Position numbers and translations under genes: made by a program
Shown here: positions 33,602 to 44,760 of the stretch, one piece after another
Numbering within the stretch: position 1 is the stretch's first letter
Layout of the letters: every line of letters starts with the position of its first letter
The notes under the pieces: model-generated
Database searches by the model: none
What the model saw: the letters and a program-made list of their open reading frames with translations, nothing else
Told to the model about the DNA's origin: nothing
NCBI GenBank assembly: GCA_030549495.1
Contig: JAUIRK010000683.1
Span: forward strand, 62,001 to 126,000
Source: Nectonema munidae
Taxonomy: Eukaryota > Nematomorpha > Nectonematoida > Nectonematidae
Direction: 5' to 3'
Length of the DNA stretch: 64,000 bases

Positions 33602-35636
33602 CAATGTTGCCAGATCTACAGATTTATCCGTATTTTACGGATTTTTGAGGCAAAAATTGTCTACGGATATTCTACGGACGGATTTTTCACTCGTTCGGAT
33701 TTTTGCCACTAAATTTATGAATAATTTTTTTTTCTTTTATCGAAAAGAGAGTTTATAAGTAATAATACATTTTTTACTAAACTTTTTTTATTAAAAATTC
33801 TAGAGTTTTTGTTTCCAGGCAGTAAGCTGTCACTATTGTTCAAGTAAAAAAATAAAAAATGGCTTAATTCTCTTTGCTAGCATTTTTATTCATATTTTTT
33901 AATTAACTTTGAACATTTTTCTAGGAATAAAATAAATTATAAACGTTGTTTAAACGGTAGTCGTATACAATACAGTGTTTGGTTTTGTTTTTTCTCTAAT
34001 TAAAACAGGATTTAAATCATGCGTGTCAAATTTTTTTTATTTACTTATAAAAGTGAGTGGGAGAAAAAGTTAAGCTGGCTGAAAAGTGGTGGATCAGAAG
34101 GTGCAGCCTTTTGTAAATTATGCTCTAAAAAGCTATTGGTTGCTAAGCTTGGAATTAAAGATCTCGAAAAACATGCTAAAACTACAATCCACGTTAAAAA
34201 TGAAAAAACTTTAAGGGAAACAGAAAAAAAGCTTTCAAGTCCTTTACTAAAGAAAAATGTCAATATCCAGTCAACAAATCGGAGGTTATTTTTTGCAATT
34301 GGATGGAGCACAACTTATTTTTTCTTCGCCGTGATCATTTTTCCGAACTTTTAACGAAATTGTGCTCTTATTCGGAAATTGCAAAAAAATTCAATGCAAA
34401 CGAACTAAAGCAACATGTATTATTAAGTCTGCGATGTCTCCCTACATTGAAAATCAAAGCATAAACTTCATGAAAAGCAATTATTATAGTCTAATGATGG
34501 ATGAGAATACAGATAGAGGAGATCGTAAGCATGCAGCAATTACACTATTGCCTGAAATGCAGATCACACTCAAGTCGTTTTTAGCTAGATTTGTGAGACC
34601 CGAGGAAATTTCTTCGAAACAAGATCCAACGACCGTTTGTATTGATATGGGATTTCAGTTACCTGATGAGGCTATTTTTATAGGTTATCAAACGCCTGCT
34701 TTTTTAAAAGATAATGAGGATGAGATTGACAGATATGAACTGAAAGGATTCATGAGGTTATTTTGTCTTTTTTCATCTTACACCTTTGAAAATGTTCTCA
34801 AAATAATATTTTTGTTAGTAATATAAGAAATTATTATGTCCGAGCTGTTAATCGATTCAAAGCAAAGCTACCCTTTGGAGATCCCATTTTAGCCAATCTT
34901 CGTATTTTGGATCCAAATGAAAGAACTAAAATTAAGGCTTTATCAGGCATTTTTTAACATCATTTAGTTAACACTAAATTATGAAATTTATATTTTTAGT
35001 TAATACTTTAGTAGAAAGGTTTCCGCACATTGTCCCTCTGGATAGATTGGCGAGTTTTTAGATTATCAATTTATGAAAATTCCCTCTGATTTGGAAAATT
35101 GTGAGGTTGACGCTTTTTGGGGAAAACTTTGCAAATTAGAAACCTTAGAAAGAAAAATAAGATTCCAATTACTTTGTGAACTAATGATAGCATTGTTAGT
35201 TTTACCTCATTCAAATGCAGACTGTGAGCGTCTTTTCAGGTATAGCTTTGAGAAATTTTTTTTCTTTTGAATAAATAATGTTTTTCTCTTCTTTAGCATG
35301 ATCAACAATATTAAAACAAATAAAGGAAATCAGCTTAATCTTTCAACAATATCAGGGCTTCTGGATGTTAAAACTAACGACCCAGGTGTACTTTGTTACA
35401 ACTACCATCCGCCAGAAATTGTCGTTAAAATTTCATCGTCCGTTACTCCAAAACCATCACACAATTAAATATTTAAAAGTTGATTATTATTTAATAGTTT
35501 TTTTCAAATAAATTTAATTTTCAATCAAAAATAGTATAGAAGAATCGATATTCATTAAAAATTTGAATCTACGTATTTCTACGGATTTTTGGAACATGTT
35601 TTACGGATTTTTGATAAATTTTGCCTGGCAACACTG
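33602..35636 (+). mobile_element. Decayed 2.0 kb hAT element
   Basis: Ends CAATGTTGCCAG and CTGGCAACACTG are terminal inverted repeats. TGATAT flanks both sides directly (33596-33601, 35637-35642); hAT elements usually make 8-bp duplications, so this may be a partly eroded one. Subterminal CTACGGATTTTT-type repeats lie at both ends. The plus strand encodes transposase pieces in order: a zinc-finger-like start (FCKLCSKKLLVAKLGIKDLE then H-x4-H, about 34109-34201), the first catalytic Asp region (YYSLMMDENTDRGDRKHAAI, about 34478-34540), and the C-terminal dimerisation domain (LPHSNADCERLFSMINNIKT, from about 35203). Frames are broken in several places between these parts. Confidence 0.85.
35240..35296 (+). 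other. 57-nt intron in the hAT transposase gene
   Basis: The coding sequence is interrupted between CERLF and SMINN by GTATAG...CTTTAG. Removing it rejoins a Ser codon and the conserved C-terminal motif. The size equals the shortest V-ATPase H intron (57 nt). Confidence 0.8.
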
Positions 35637-36261
35637 TGATATGACAAATTAAAACTATTATATATACCGCGATTCAAGCTCGCTTGGCCCGGCTATAGAT
35701 GTATCAAACCTCGCTTTAGTGTGGGATTAGAAAAGGTTTATGTAAATATTTTTTTAATTTTAAAAATATTTTATTTCTGTTAATATATAAAATATATTTT
35801 AAAGTTGAATCCCTTTCAGAATTGCCACCAAATTTCAAATATTAGGACAATTCTTAACCCTCAAATGAGGTTTTTTTTATTAAATTCACTCCTCTCTACC
35901 GATTTAGCTGGTAGTTTAACGATTTTTAAGTGTTTCTAACACCTATCGCTTTCACCTAGAAAGTATACTATTTTTCCTGATGTCTTGTGGTTGACAGTTT
36001 TGTAGTATATTGTAGAATGATCATATAAAATGTTAATGTAAAATCAGTTAATTTACTATAAATGATATGATACAATCATTCCTTTCTTTTTTGCTTTGAA
36101 TAAGTCTATTTATAGCTGCTAAAAGGTGTTTCAAGAATAAGCAAAAAAAAAGGAAACAGAAAATCCACTGAATGGAAAAAGTTTATATTAATCCTACGCT
36201 ATGTGATTTAATCTTTGAATCTTACAAATTTGATAACATTGTAACAATTAAGTGCTCTCGT

Positions 36262-36650
36262 TGGGAGACAATTCTACTCAGTGTGAAGGGTGATGATGCA
36301 GATTATCGACAAGCTTCTTGGTTTTGTTTCACTTAAAGCACAACGTAGGTCATGCTTCACTCCAAGTCGGTTGCGATATTTCGTTTTAATGTAGAGTAGT
36401 TGAGAGAAGGCAGCCTCACAAGAATAAGTTGATGAAAATGTTTAGTAGAAGTTGGCGAAAAGCTAAGTCACATAAATTTGGATATGAAGCTGCCATTGAT
36501 GACCAAAAAACTGGGAGAGATTCAGTTTCAAACTTCATCTACCCGCTAAACTCCTCTGCTTTTATTTATGCATAGCCTCAGATTATGGCCCCTTAAATTT
36601 TTCTTTATGGCCCCCAGGGGGCCATAGCCCACAGTTTGTGAACCAATGAT
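36262..36650 (-). mobile_element. hAT (Buster/ZBED5-like) remnant
   Basis: The minus strand encodes STYSCEAAFSQLLYIKTKYR followed by NRLGVKHDLRCALSETKP, the hAT C-terminal dimerisation domain. A terminus reading inward CATTGGTTCACAAACTG with GGCCCCCTGGGGGCC ends at about 36648. Most of the transposase is missing. Confidence 0.75.
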
Positions 36651-36806
36651 TTATACGCATGATAAATACCCAATGCTCAATCCTAGTTAAGCATTTTTGC
36701 TATCCTCTCTGCTATGTTTTTCATTTTTGTAAAAAAAATTAAAATTAGTGAAAATAATCAACTAATTTGTACGTGTAAAATTAACTGAAAAAAGGCTAAC
36801 TTTTAA

Positions 36807-37228
36807 CTCTATTAGTGTTGGGCAAAATTTGTTCGCTCAAGTGCTGAGGGCGTAAAGTGCCCCCCCCCCTATTTTTCTCAGATATTAATAAGTTTTTATA
36901 AATATTTTTAATGTTACATATATATTTCAACTATGGTGAATTCAGTGGTGATGTCCATTTTTTATGAAAATCAATCAAACCTGTCAAAAAATTGATTTAT
37001 ATTTGACAGCTCATCTCAAAAAGAACTTTTTATTTAAATAATTATATAAAGTTTTTTACACATGTATACCCATTTTCAAATATGCTGAATTCAGTGGTGA
37101 TATTCATTTTTAATGAAAATCAATCAAACCTGTCAAAAAATTGATCTAAATGTGACAGCTCATCTCAAAAAGGAACTTTTTATCTAAATAATTATATAAA
37201 GTTTTTTGCACATGTATACCCATTTTCA
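36807..37228 (-). mobile_element. Truncated copy of the satellite-bearing TTAA element
   Basis: TTAA at 36803-36806 is followed by CTCTATTAGTGTTGGGC and then GCTCAAGTGCTGAGGGCG, the inverted right end of the 52160-55246 element. Nearly three satellite units follow (GAATTCAGTGGTGAT ... CTGTCAAAAAATTGAT ... GACAGCTCATCTCAAAAA). The copy stops abruptly where LINE sequence begins at about 37229. Confidence 0.75.
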
Positions 37229-38165
37229 ATACCAGAGTATGTGTCTGTTGTATGCGAGTTTGGGGTCGAATGTGATGCCTAGGTAGTTGTTAGTATAGTT
37301 GTTGATTTTTGTGTTGTGTTCAGAAGTATATTGTGTAAAGAGTGTCTCTTGTGACTTTGTGTGGGTAAGTTTGTGTTTATTATCGATGAGCCATTTGTGT
37401 ATATTGTCGGTGTATGTTTGTGGGTTGAAAGTGGCTTTTGTGATGCTTTGGTTGGTGGATGTAATGGTGATGTCAACTACGTATGTGAAAAGGTTAACTG
37501 TTGGTGGGAGTAGGCAGGCATGTGTCACTCGTGTAAATGTTGAATAATATCGGGGAGAGGGAGCTCCCTTTTGGTATCCCTGTACGTGTGGGGCTTGAGA
37601 GGGTTGTGTTATGTTTTGTATAAGTGTTTCTCCGCGTAGTTAGCTAGAAATCTAGCATATTGAGTGTTAATGTTTGTTTTGTGGATGATTTTGTGTATGA
37701 CAAGATGGACATTAACCCATTTACGACCAATGTTCCAATTTTGGAACATAAGTAATTTCATCTTCGTCTGCTTTTTTCAATGACTTTGAATATAAATCGT
37801 CTGCGTTTTTTAGATATCGTCTGCTTTGCTTGGTCTTAAATGAGTTAAGTATGTCAAAGGCGTTGCTTAGGTCTAATGTTGTTGTGATCGTGCCGTGGAA
37901 GGGTTTCTTTTTGTTGAAACCTTATGTAATAATGTTGTGAATAGATTGATTGAAGGGCTGTTGTAGTAGAATGCATTTTTTTAAATCCATGTTGATGTGT
38001 GGTGTTAGGTATGTAAGGTTCTATGTTGTGGGGAATGCTTTTTTCTAAAGTTTTGGCAACAGGTGATAGGAAAGAAATTGGTCCATAGGAAGAGCTAAGG
38101 TTTTTGTTTTTCTGTGATTTAGGGATGAATAGTATAAGAGATGTTTTCTATGTATGTGGAATTGT
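37229..38165 (-). mobile_element. LINE reverse transcriptase fragment
   Basis: The minus strand encodes, in order, TSLILFIPKSQKNKN, YGPISFLSPVAKTLEKSIP, QHGFKKMHSTTTALQSIYSQ, TTTLDLSNAFDILN, the eroded GxPQGxxLSP region, TYVVDITITSTNQSITKATF (the second Asp-Asp box, one Asp changed to Val) and NYLGITFDPKLAYNRHI. These are motifs of a non-LTR reverse transcriptase. Frameshifts are present, for example between TTALQSIYSQ and GFNKKKPF. A piggyBac MITE (37716-37844) splits it right after NAFDIL. This lineage differs from the LINE at 23755-26450. Confidence 0.75.
37716..37844 (+). mobile_element. piggyBac-type mini-MITE in a LINE
   Basis: It is flanked by TTAA at 37712-37715 and 37845-37848. Termini are CCCATTTACGACCAA and, inverted, CTCATTTAAGACCAA, with a subterminal palindrome GTTCCAATTTTGGAAC. 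Removing it and one TTAA restores the LINE frame (SNAFDILNVHLVIHKII on the minus strand), which proves insertion. Confidence 0.85.
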
Positions 38166-38551
38166 ATTGAACTGTAATAGAAATATTTGAACAGATTTGT
38201 ACTGCAAAATAGGTGAGTCGAAAAAAGAAAGCAAGAAGTGTTGATAATAGCACAAGGTAAAGAACAAAAATAAAACAATGAAACTTTTGGGGACCAGAAT
38301 TTTAAAAGCTAAATATTTGCTTTATTTTAAATTCATATTTATGCAATTAAAGCAGAGCAGTCGTTATAGGTCCAAGAAAGTAAAAATATATTACAATGAA
38401 AATTTAAATATACATCATTTTAAACCACACACCCGTTTAAAATCCTCATTGCATCACAGGTTGAAGAACCCGCGCCTTAAAACAGACCTCTGCTTCCGTT
38501 CTTTTTTCTAAAATAAACGCAATGTCCTTATCTTATTCCTTGCCCTAGAAT

Positions 38552-38557
38552 CACGTG
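38552..38557. promoter_or_regulatory. E-box just upstream of DRAP1
   Basis: CACGTG sits 33 bases before the DRAP1 start codon. It is a canonical E-box, but a single site of this size has limited weight. Confidence 0.3.
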
Positions 38558-38589
38558 AGACGAAGACTTGCATTGCATAGAATTTCCAA

Positions 38590-39006
38590 ATGCCAAATAA
38601 AAGGAAGAAGTTTAACGCGCGCTTTCCGCCATCCAAAATCAAGAAAATCATTCAGAAGGACGAAGAAATAGGCAAAGTTGCCACGAGTGTTCCCGTTGTC
38701 CTGTCAAAGGCGTTGGAGTTATTTCTGGAAGATTTTTTGAATGACGCGGTCAACTGTCAAAACCAAGCCAAAACTTCAAGAACTCTTTCGCCCCTTTTTT
38801 TGAAGCAGGCCGTCTCCTTGAATCCCAAATGGTTTTTTCTGCAATCCGTTATGGATGCTGCCGAGACCAGCAATAGTAATGGCAATAGCTTCAACAAAAT
38901 GGCTACCATTTCCTTTCCTAGCGACTACAACCAATCCATCAACAACACTACCACCAAGCCAAACAGTAGCTGCATTGAATCACCTGATTTCACCACTCTG
39001 CAATAA
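38590..39006 (+). CDS. DRAP1: DR1-associated corepressor, NC2-alpha
   Basis: NC2-alpha pairs with DR1 (NC2-beta) through a histone fold, binds TBP on DNA and blocks TFIIA/TFIIB entry, repressing TATA-dependent transcription. The 138-residue intronless frame begins MPNKRKKFNARFPPSKIKKI; the family reads [20 protein letters not shown]. It continues with the histone-fold segments DEEIGKVATSVPVVLSKALE, LFLEDFLNDAV, and SPLFLKQAVSLNPKWFFLQS to about residue 90. The C-terminal 45 residues are Ser/Asn/Thr-rich and low complexity, shorter than the vertebrate tail (205 residues in human). The start is fixed by the conserved N-terminus. The gene looks complete. Confidence 0.93.
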   Translation: MPNKRKKFNARFPPSKIKKIIQKDEEIGKVATSVPVVLSKALELFLEDFLNDAVNCQNQAKTSRTLSPLFLKQAVSLNPKWFFLQSVMDAAETSNSNGNSFNKMATISFPSDYNQSINNTTTKPNSSCIESPDFTTLQ

Positions 39007-39045
39007 CTTCCTCTCTCTGCCTTCGGCTACTTCCTTTTTTTCGAG

Positions 39046-39051
39046 AATAAA
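39046..39051 (+). terminator. Polyadenylation signal of DRAP1
   Basis: AATAAA lies 39 bases after the stop codon at 39004-39006 and is followed by a T-rich stretch. Confidence 0.55.
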
Positions 39052-39334
39052 ATTTTTTTTCTCTCAACTTTTAAATTTTTGGGAATTAAGTTCCTTTCTT
39101 AAAATGAAGTTTATTAGAAATTCAATGTAATAGGAATTACCTTTTAAAAGTCTAACTTCATTACCTTCTAGTTGATGATTCTTTCTAGAAGCACCCCCCC
39201 CCCCCCGCTACTAAGATAATTTTGTGAATACACCACTAGTCTTATTTTTATCATTCATAACGTAAATAAAATTTCTAATAAAACATCCTAAAAAAATATT
39301 TAAGAAAAAAAAGTCACTGTGAGAATCAATTTTA

Positions 39335-39598
39335 AACTAGTTTGAACTATTTTTTGTTCTCTTTTTTCCCATTTGTTAGGTCATAAAGACGTTTTTTAAT
39401 TCAACTATAGTTATTTTATTCAAAATTTTTAAAAAAAAATTTTTATTAATAATAATTTAATGTAATCTACGAAATGAGTCTTCTAAATTGAAAAACTTCG
39501 CATTCTTCCCTTAGGCCAAAAATTCCTCACAATAAGTCAAAAAAGTTAGCAATTTTTGATTAAAAAAGACAAAAAATAGGATTTTAAATTGTTTGCCC
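39335..39598 (+). repeat. Second AT-rich dispersed repeat, copy B
   Basis: It matches 9285-9595 block by block (TTTTAAACTAGTTTGAACT, GGTCATAAAG, TTTTTTAATTCAAC, TAATCTACGAAATGAGTCTT). Confidence 0.5.
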
Positions 39599-39599
39599 A

Positions 39600-41692
39600 T
39601 TCTTTCTATTCTGAGAACATTAAAATTGCAGTCTAATTGCTCTCCCTCACCTCGCTTAATATGTGAACACTTCAGTAACATCCACCAATCCCCTGTACAA
39701 AATTAGGACTTAAATGAGACCTTTTGTAACGAACAAACCTCTTCTATAATTTTCTTTTACTTGTGTAATGAAATAACTCACTCTTTAGTAATAAATCTTC
39801 CTTATACACAGGATAAAATTGTGAAGAAGCCATATGGTAAAAATAAAAAAGCCATAGAAAACAGTTTCATAAAGCAATAAATCATATATTGCGTTTTCTT
39901 TTTTTACTAATATTTTTGCTTAGATGAAATGACGTTTTATGTGTAAGACTAACAACTTGCTAATACAGAAACCACCTAGCTTATCATTTTGCGTTACTGT
40001 TATACAATTGATCAATCTTTAGTCTCACCTTACAACGGAGCATGAGATGGTGGAGATGAATAGGCTTTTATTTATTAAAGCAAGAGTTATTTTGAACACC
40101 GGCATCGATAAAAAGACATTTATTTTATTTAAATAAATGAGATACCCTTTACTTTTCATTTTTGACTCCTCGATTTTTCCTCCTTTTATAAATTGTTCTT
40201 TCCTACTCCTTCTAAACGCAAAAATTTTGATATTGACAGAGAGTATCGTGCTATTACTGTTGTTGAACTAAATGTAAAATCAACAATAGCTGGTGATTAC
40301 CGCATAGTACTAACTTAGCTAAAATTTTCGGATAAAAACAAGGATTCTTACGAGAAAGGGGGAACTAAGCCTAAAAGAATAAGAAAGAGTCTTTACCCCA
40401 CTGTTGAAGCGGCTCTTTTTCTATGGTTCAAAAATGCTAGATCCTAAAGCATTCTTGTTTCAAGATATGCACTTTTGGTTAAAGCCCAAACATTTTGTCT
40501 TTGATATAAATCACTGAGAAACATCCATAGTAAAAATGATTTTTTTGAAAATAAAAGTTCTATACGCTTTACTGTATTCTTTTTAACTTTAGGAGTCGTT
40601 CACAAATGACGCACACCAAAAGAATGAGGGAGGTCATAAATTTGACAAATGGTAACTTTGTTGAGTAGACAACTAGCCAAAAACGATCTAGAGAGAGCAG
40701 GGTTCGAAAGTGAGCAAAAATTAGTTGTCGTTTTAACTCATTAATAAAAGATATCACAAAACTAAGCAAAAAACAAAATTGAAGTTCTCTTATTGTACTC
40801 TTCAGTTTTAGTGAAACTCACTTTGTACGAAGTAAACCCAACAGTTCGCCCTTCAACTTCGGTATACCGAAGCTTTACTCTATGCATATTTATTATTATT
40901 CTTTAGGGAGAAGGATGTCTCCATTCTTTTTCATTTACTTATTTGGTTGTGACTTTTTTCTCCCTTTTTTTTCTTGGTAAAAGAAGACTCATCCGCTCTA
41001 TCCAATGTTGAGCGAGCTTTGTTGAGCTTTACACAATGGAATGAATGCCCGTATATGTGGTAGATATAAATTGAATATATGGGCCCGTCTCAGGCCTTGA
41101 TTTTCAAAAATTAATCAGTTCTTTTCTTTTTGAATGATCCATATTCCGTGAGTCTCTGGTGACTTATTTGTGCCTGGTGAAAGGGATAAGCTTGCTTCTA
41201 AGCTCGAACGTTTAGAATTCAAATTTCCTGCAAGACATTCCTTCCACATTTATCCATACATTTAAAGTGAGAAGTATATCAAAGTTTTTTCAACCAAAGT
41301 CGGGATTTTCAATTTTTTTATGTAATTAATAAGAAAAATTTTCCTATAAATAATTTGCTTTTCATGAGAAGACAGACACTACTATTTGTGGCACCAATTG
41401 GTAAGGAGAGGCATTCAGACATTTGTTCATCATAGCTTTTTACAAATTTTATTTGGTTCACTCAGTCAAAACATATGTGACAGCTATAGAATATCACAAC
41501 TACCTTCATGAAGTCTGTTTTTCAATCAACGGCTTTTAAAGAGACATCTAACTTTTATTGGAAAGGATTTCATAAAATATCCATGGATATAAAATAGTTC
41601 TAAACTTGATATGAAGTAAAATGGAGATATATTAACTTGCTTGAAATAACCAGGAGTCGGTGATTAACTTAACCAATATTAAAAGGGCCTCT
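39600..41692. other. Intergenic region, nothing recognised
   Basis: No exon, RNA gene or terminal repeat could be supported. Short frames such as the minus one at 40569-40769 lack any motif. Confidence 0.4.
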
Positions 41693-41700
41693 CTTTCTAA

Positions 41701-42151
41701 CAGTGCTTCTCAAACGGCGCGCCCTTGAAGATAGCCAGATGCGCCATGAAAGGTAGCCATGTGAACCCTAAGATTCCATCTAGATCAGCGATTCCTAACA
41801 AGGGGTTCGAGAAACGACCAAATAATGGACAACATATGTAGAAGTAGTAGTAGTAGACAAACTCACTTATTTCCCTGCGTATACGTTATATAATATATAG
41901 AGTTTGTTTATCACAAATAATACCAAACATCCACAAAATTGCAAAATGTCACCAGTCGCATATTTCCCATTAAGAAATTAAATATGTACAATGTATTCTC
42001 TAAAAAATAAATGTCTACTTCATGATACTTCTTTATATTTGTTATTTTACAATTTTATGCCCGATTTTTCCATATCAATCTCAATGCTGTGCCCCAAAGT
42101 TTCTGTTATTTCATATGTGCGCTCTAGGGTAAAAAAGTTTGAGATGCACTG
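41701..42151. mobile_element. hAT non-autonomous element, 451 bp
   Basis: Ends CAGTGCTTCTCAAAC and GTTTGAGATGCACTG are terminal inverted repeats with GCGC-rich subtermini. Flanks CTTTCTAA and TAATCTAA resemble an eroded 8-bp target duplication. A second hAT-like start (CAGCGATTCCTAAC, about 41794) lies within. Confidence 0.7.
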
Positions 42152-42159
42152 TAATCTAA

Positions 42160-43555
42160 CCGCTCACCATAAACAGAAAAGTTTACAAGTATAAATTGGG
42201 TCTTTGAAAAAATATTCTGTTTATGGGTGCAATTTTAAGCGGCATGTGGCCCTAACTTAACCTGGGGGCAAAAAAAAAGAGTTTATCTCTTATAAAAAGT
42301 AAATATAATCAGAGGATATTTTTTTATTTGCGTCGCGGAACAATATTTCACTTGTAACACTTTTACGTACAAGGATATACCAAATTCTTCTTTTCCAAAT
42401 AAAATAATATTGGAAGTTGCATAGCAATCAGAATTAATTGAATTCAAGCTTTTTTCAGCTTTTTAGAATTATTATTTTCTTTGTTTTCTAGCTTATAAGT
42501 TATATAAGAAAGTTTGTTTCTCTCTAAATTTTTAGAATTTTCAGTTTCCAAGAAATTAGATTTGTATCTTTGCTCTAAAAAAGTTAAGATCATATAAAAC
42601 TCGCATTTTTTCAAAATGATAGCATCTTTTTCCAATCTCTTTCATTAAAGTATTTTGCATATTTTCCAAATCTTTACATTTTCCAGGTGATGAAGAAAGA
42701 ATTTTCTTTATTTTGTTATGTGTTCAAATGCTTCTAAATTGTTGCAAAAGTATTTTTTCTTGAAAAGATAAATAAACTTCCTATTTTAGGAGTGTTCGAG
42801 GCATAAAGACACAGTGAGCCATATATTGTTGTTTCTAATCATCTCAAGTGTGCTCTTTCATTTAGTAGGGGTGTATCGTGGAATGGAGGCAGTTTATGAC
42901 TCTGTAGTCTTTCCTGAATGTTTTAAATAGTTCTCTTCAGCCAACACAGAATGATTGATCGACATTTTTCAATGGACTTAGTTGAATTATATTCATGCAT
43001 TCATAGTTCGTTTTATATTTGCGGCAGAATTTCTAACAACTTCGCTTAGACATATACTCGTGTTTTGTTCAAGCGAAGGTTCTACAATGGAAACCCAAAC
43101 AAGATTGCAAGACCATTCATCCGTGGTAAAAAAAACTTTTTAAACATGAGTAGAAATCAGAATTTTCGTTGAACATTTTGAAGACGTCATTTTTGTTTTC
43201 GGATTAAAATTTGTAGAATTATTACAAGTATAAACTGGTCATTTCCTTTTGAAACATAAATTTCAACTCTTCATTGTGTTTTAAGGTTGAATGATTCCTC
43301 ATTGCAAAAATAATCTGATCTTTTCTTGATATAAGCACTTTACAAATTTTACATCTTACCTGGTCATAATTTTCTTTTCTTTTGAGTAGCGTTCAAAAGA
43401 CATCAAAAACTTACTTTTGTAAAACATTGCATATAAATATATTTTTTACTAAAATTGATTAGTCTTAAAATAACATGCCAATTTTTTATATCAAAAGTCA
43501 AAATTCAAAAGAGAGTTGTATACGGTGAAAAAGTTTTAATAGTAACAAGAAGAAC
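42160..43555. other. Intergenic region, nothing recognised
   Basis: AT-rich sequence with no supported gene. The minus frame at 42444-42635 is compositionally biased and unconvincing. Confidence 0.35.
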
Positions 43556-43559
43556 TTGA

Positions 43560-44000
43560 TCTTGAAAATCTTTGATGAAGAAAGATGAAATATCTACTGT
43601 ATTCTGTGGAAGAGTTTTGTCCCTGAAATTAAAAGAAAGATTATACAAGATGTGTGTAAGAAGGGTGATGTGCTATGGGGCAATGTTGGACGATGAAAAA
43701 GATCGATATTAGTCGAATGCAATCGACGGAAATGAGAATAATAGGAATGATGTGTGGCAAGGCTCTTCTAAACAAAGTACCAAACTCTGTGCTGAGGAAG
43801 ATGAAAGAGATTGAGGATATCAAAGGACATTTGGGTGAACACAGGCAGCTCTGGCTAGGTCATTGACGAAAAGAGTTAGAAATGAAAGAGTTGTTGGAAA
43901 AGTAAAGACAGGAAGACATGGGAAGAAGTGGTGAAGGAGAGATCTCAAAATCGGAGAAGCACAGATAAGTTGGAGAAGTCGCTGCAAGAAACCAATCGAT
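43560..44000 (+). mobile_element. LINE 3' fragment (RTE-like reverse transcriptase end)
   Basis: The plus strand encodes LKLKERLYKMCVRRVMCYGA, then after a frame change WTMKKIDISRMQSTEMRIIG, MMCGKALLNKVPNSVLRKM and HRQLWLGH. This is the C-terminal thumb region of non-LTR reverse transcriptases that read YGxExW..., RMLRWMCG and LRWFGH. Broken and 5'-truncated. Confidence 0.65.
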
Positions 44001-44220
44001 CGTGGCTAGCTGAAAGCCCAATTTTTCCTCATGTGCAATTGGAAAAACTTAAATAGAAAACGTAACAATAATTTTAAATGTTAAAATTATTCAAAGATTA
44101 CAATAATTCTGGAAATTTCCAGGAGAAAAATTTGTTAAATGTTTTTAAAAAATTTAAAAAAATTTTGGGTTGAATAAAAAAAAATTATATAATTTTTTTT
44201 TTTAATTCCCTTTTTGTAAT

Positions 44221-44280
44221 AGGGGGGGGGGAGGGGTTAAAAATTTTTATTGCCATATTAAAAAATGGGGGGAAGGGGAA
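44221..44280. repeat. G-tract pair in AT-rich DNA
   Basis: Runs of G at 44222-44231 and about 44267-44272, with short A/T spacers, resemble the tracts found in MITE ends elsewhere in the window. No element boundaries were found. Confidence 0.3.
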
Positions 44281-44760
44281 AATCATTTTATTATTGTTTT
44301 TTGTATTTTTCGGTGGAAAACATGCAGTAGAATATCTAAAAATTACAACTGCAATCTAAACAGTATGTCCTAAAATCTAAACGTGCTAAAAATTTTCAAC
44401 GATTTAGTAATTAGTTTGTTATTAGTTAAGTTTTTGAATTAGTTAATTAAAAATTGATGAAAATTTAACTTAGATATGTAGTAGTAAAATAAAATTTATA
44501 GATTCTAGAAAAAATTAAATTATGTACATTGTTAAAACAAAAACTCATCGTAGGTAAAAGCGTAATTATAGGTAAAATAGAAACCTAAATAAAACTCGTT
44601 AAAGATGTAAACTATATCTTTAACTATATAAACTAACTATATAAAACTATATAGTGTTAAATGATTTAAACACTATATTTACTAGCCAAATATAAAAATT
44701 AATTCAAAGTAAACAGAAAAAAAATTTATTTGTATAGTTAGTTCAGTTCAAAATTAACAG

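Noticed and set aside
38278-38511. Small basic protein upstream of DRAP1
   Set aside because: Biased composition, no motif, and the frame ends 80 bases before DRAP1 without splice or poly(A) support.
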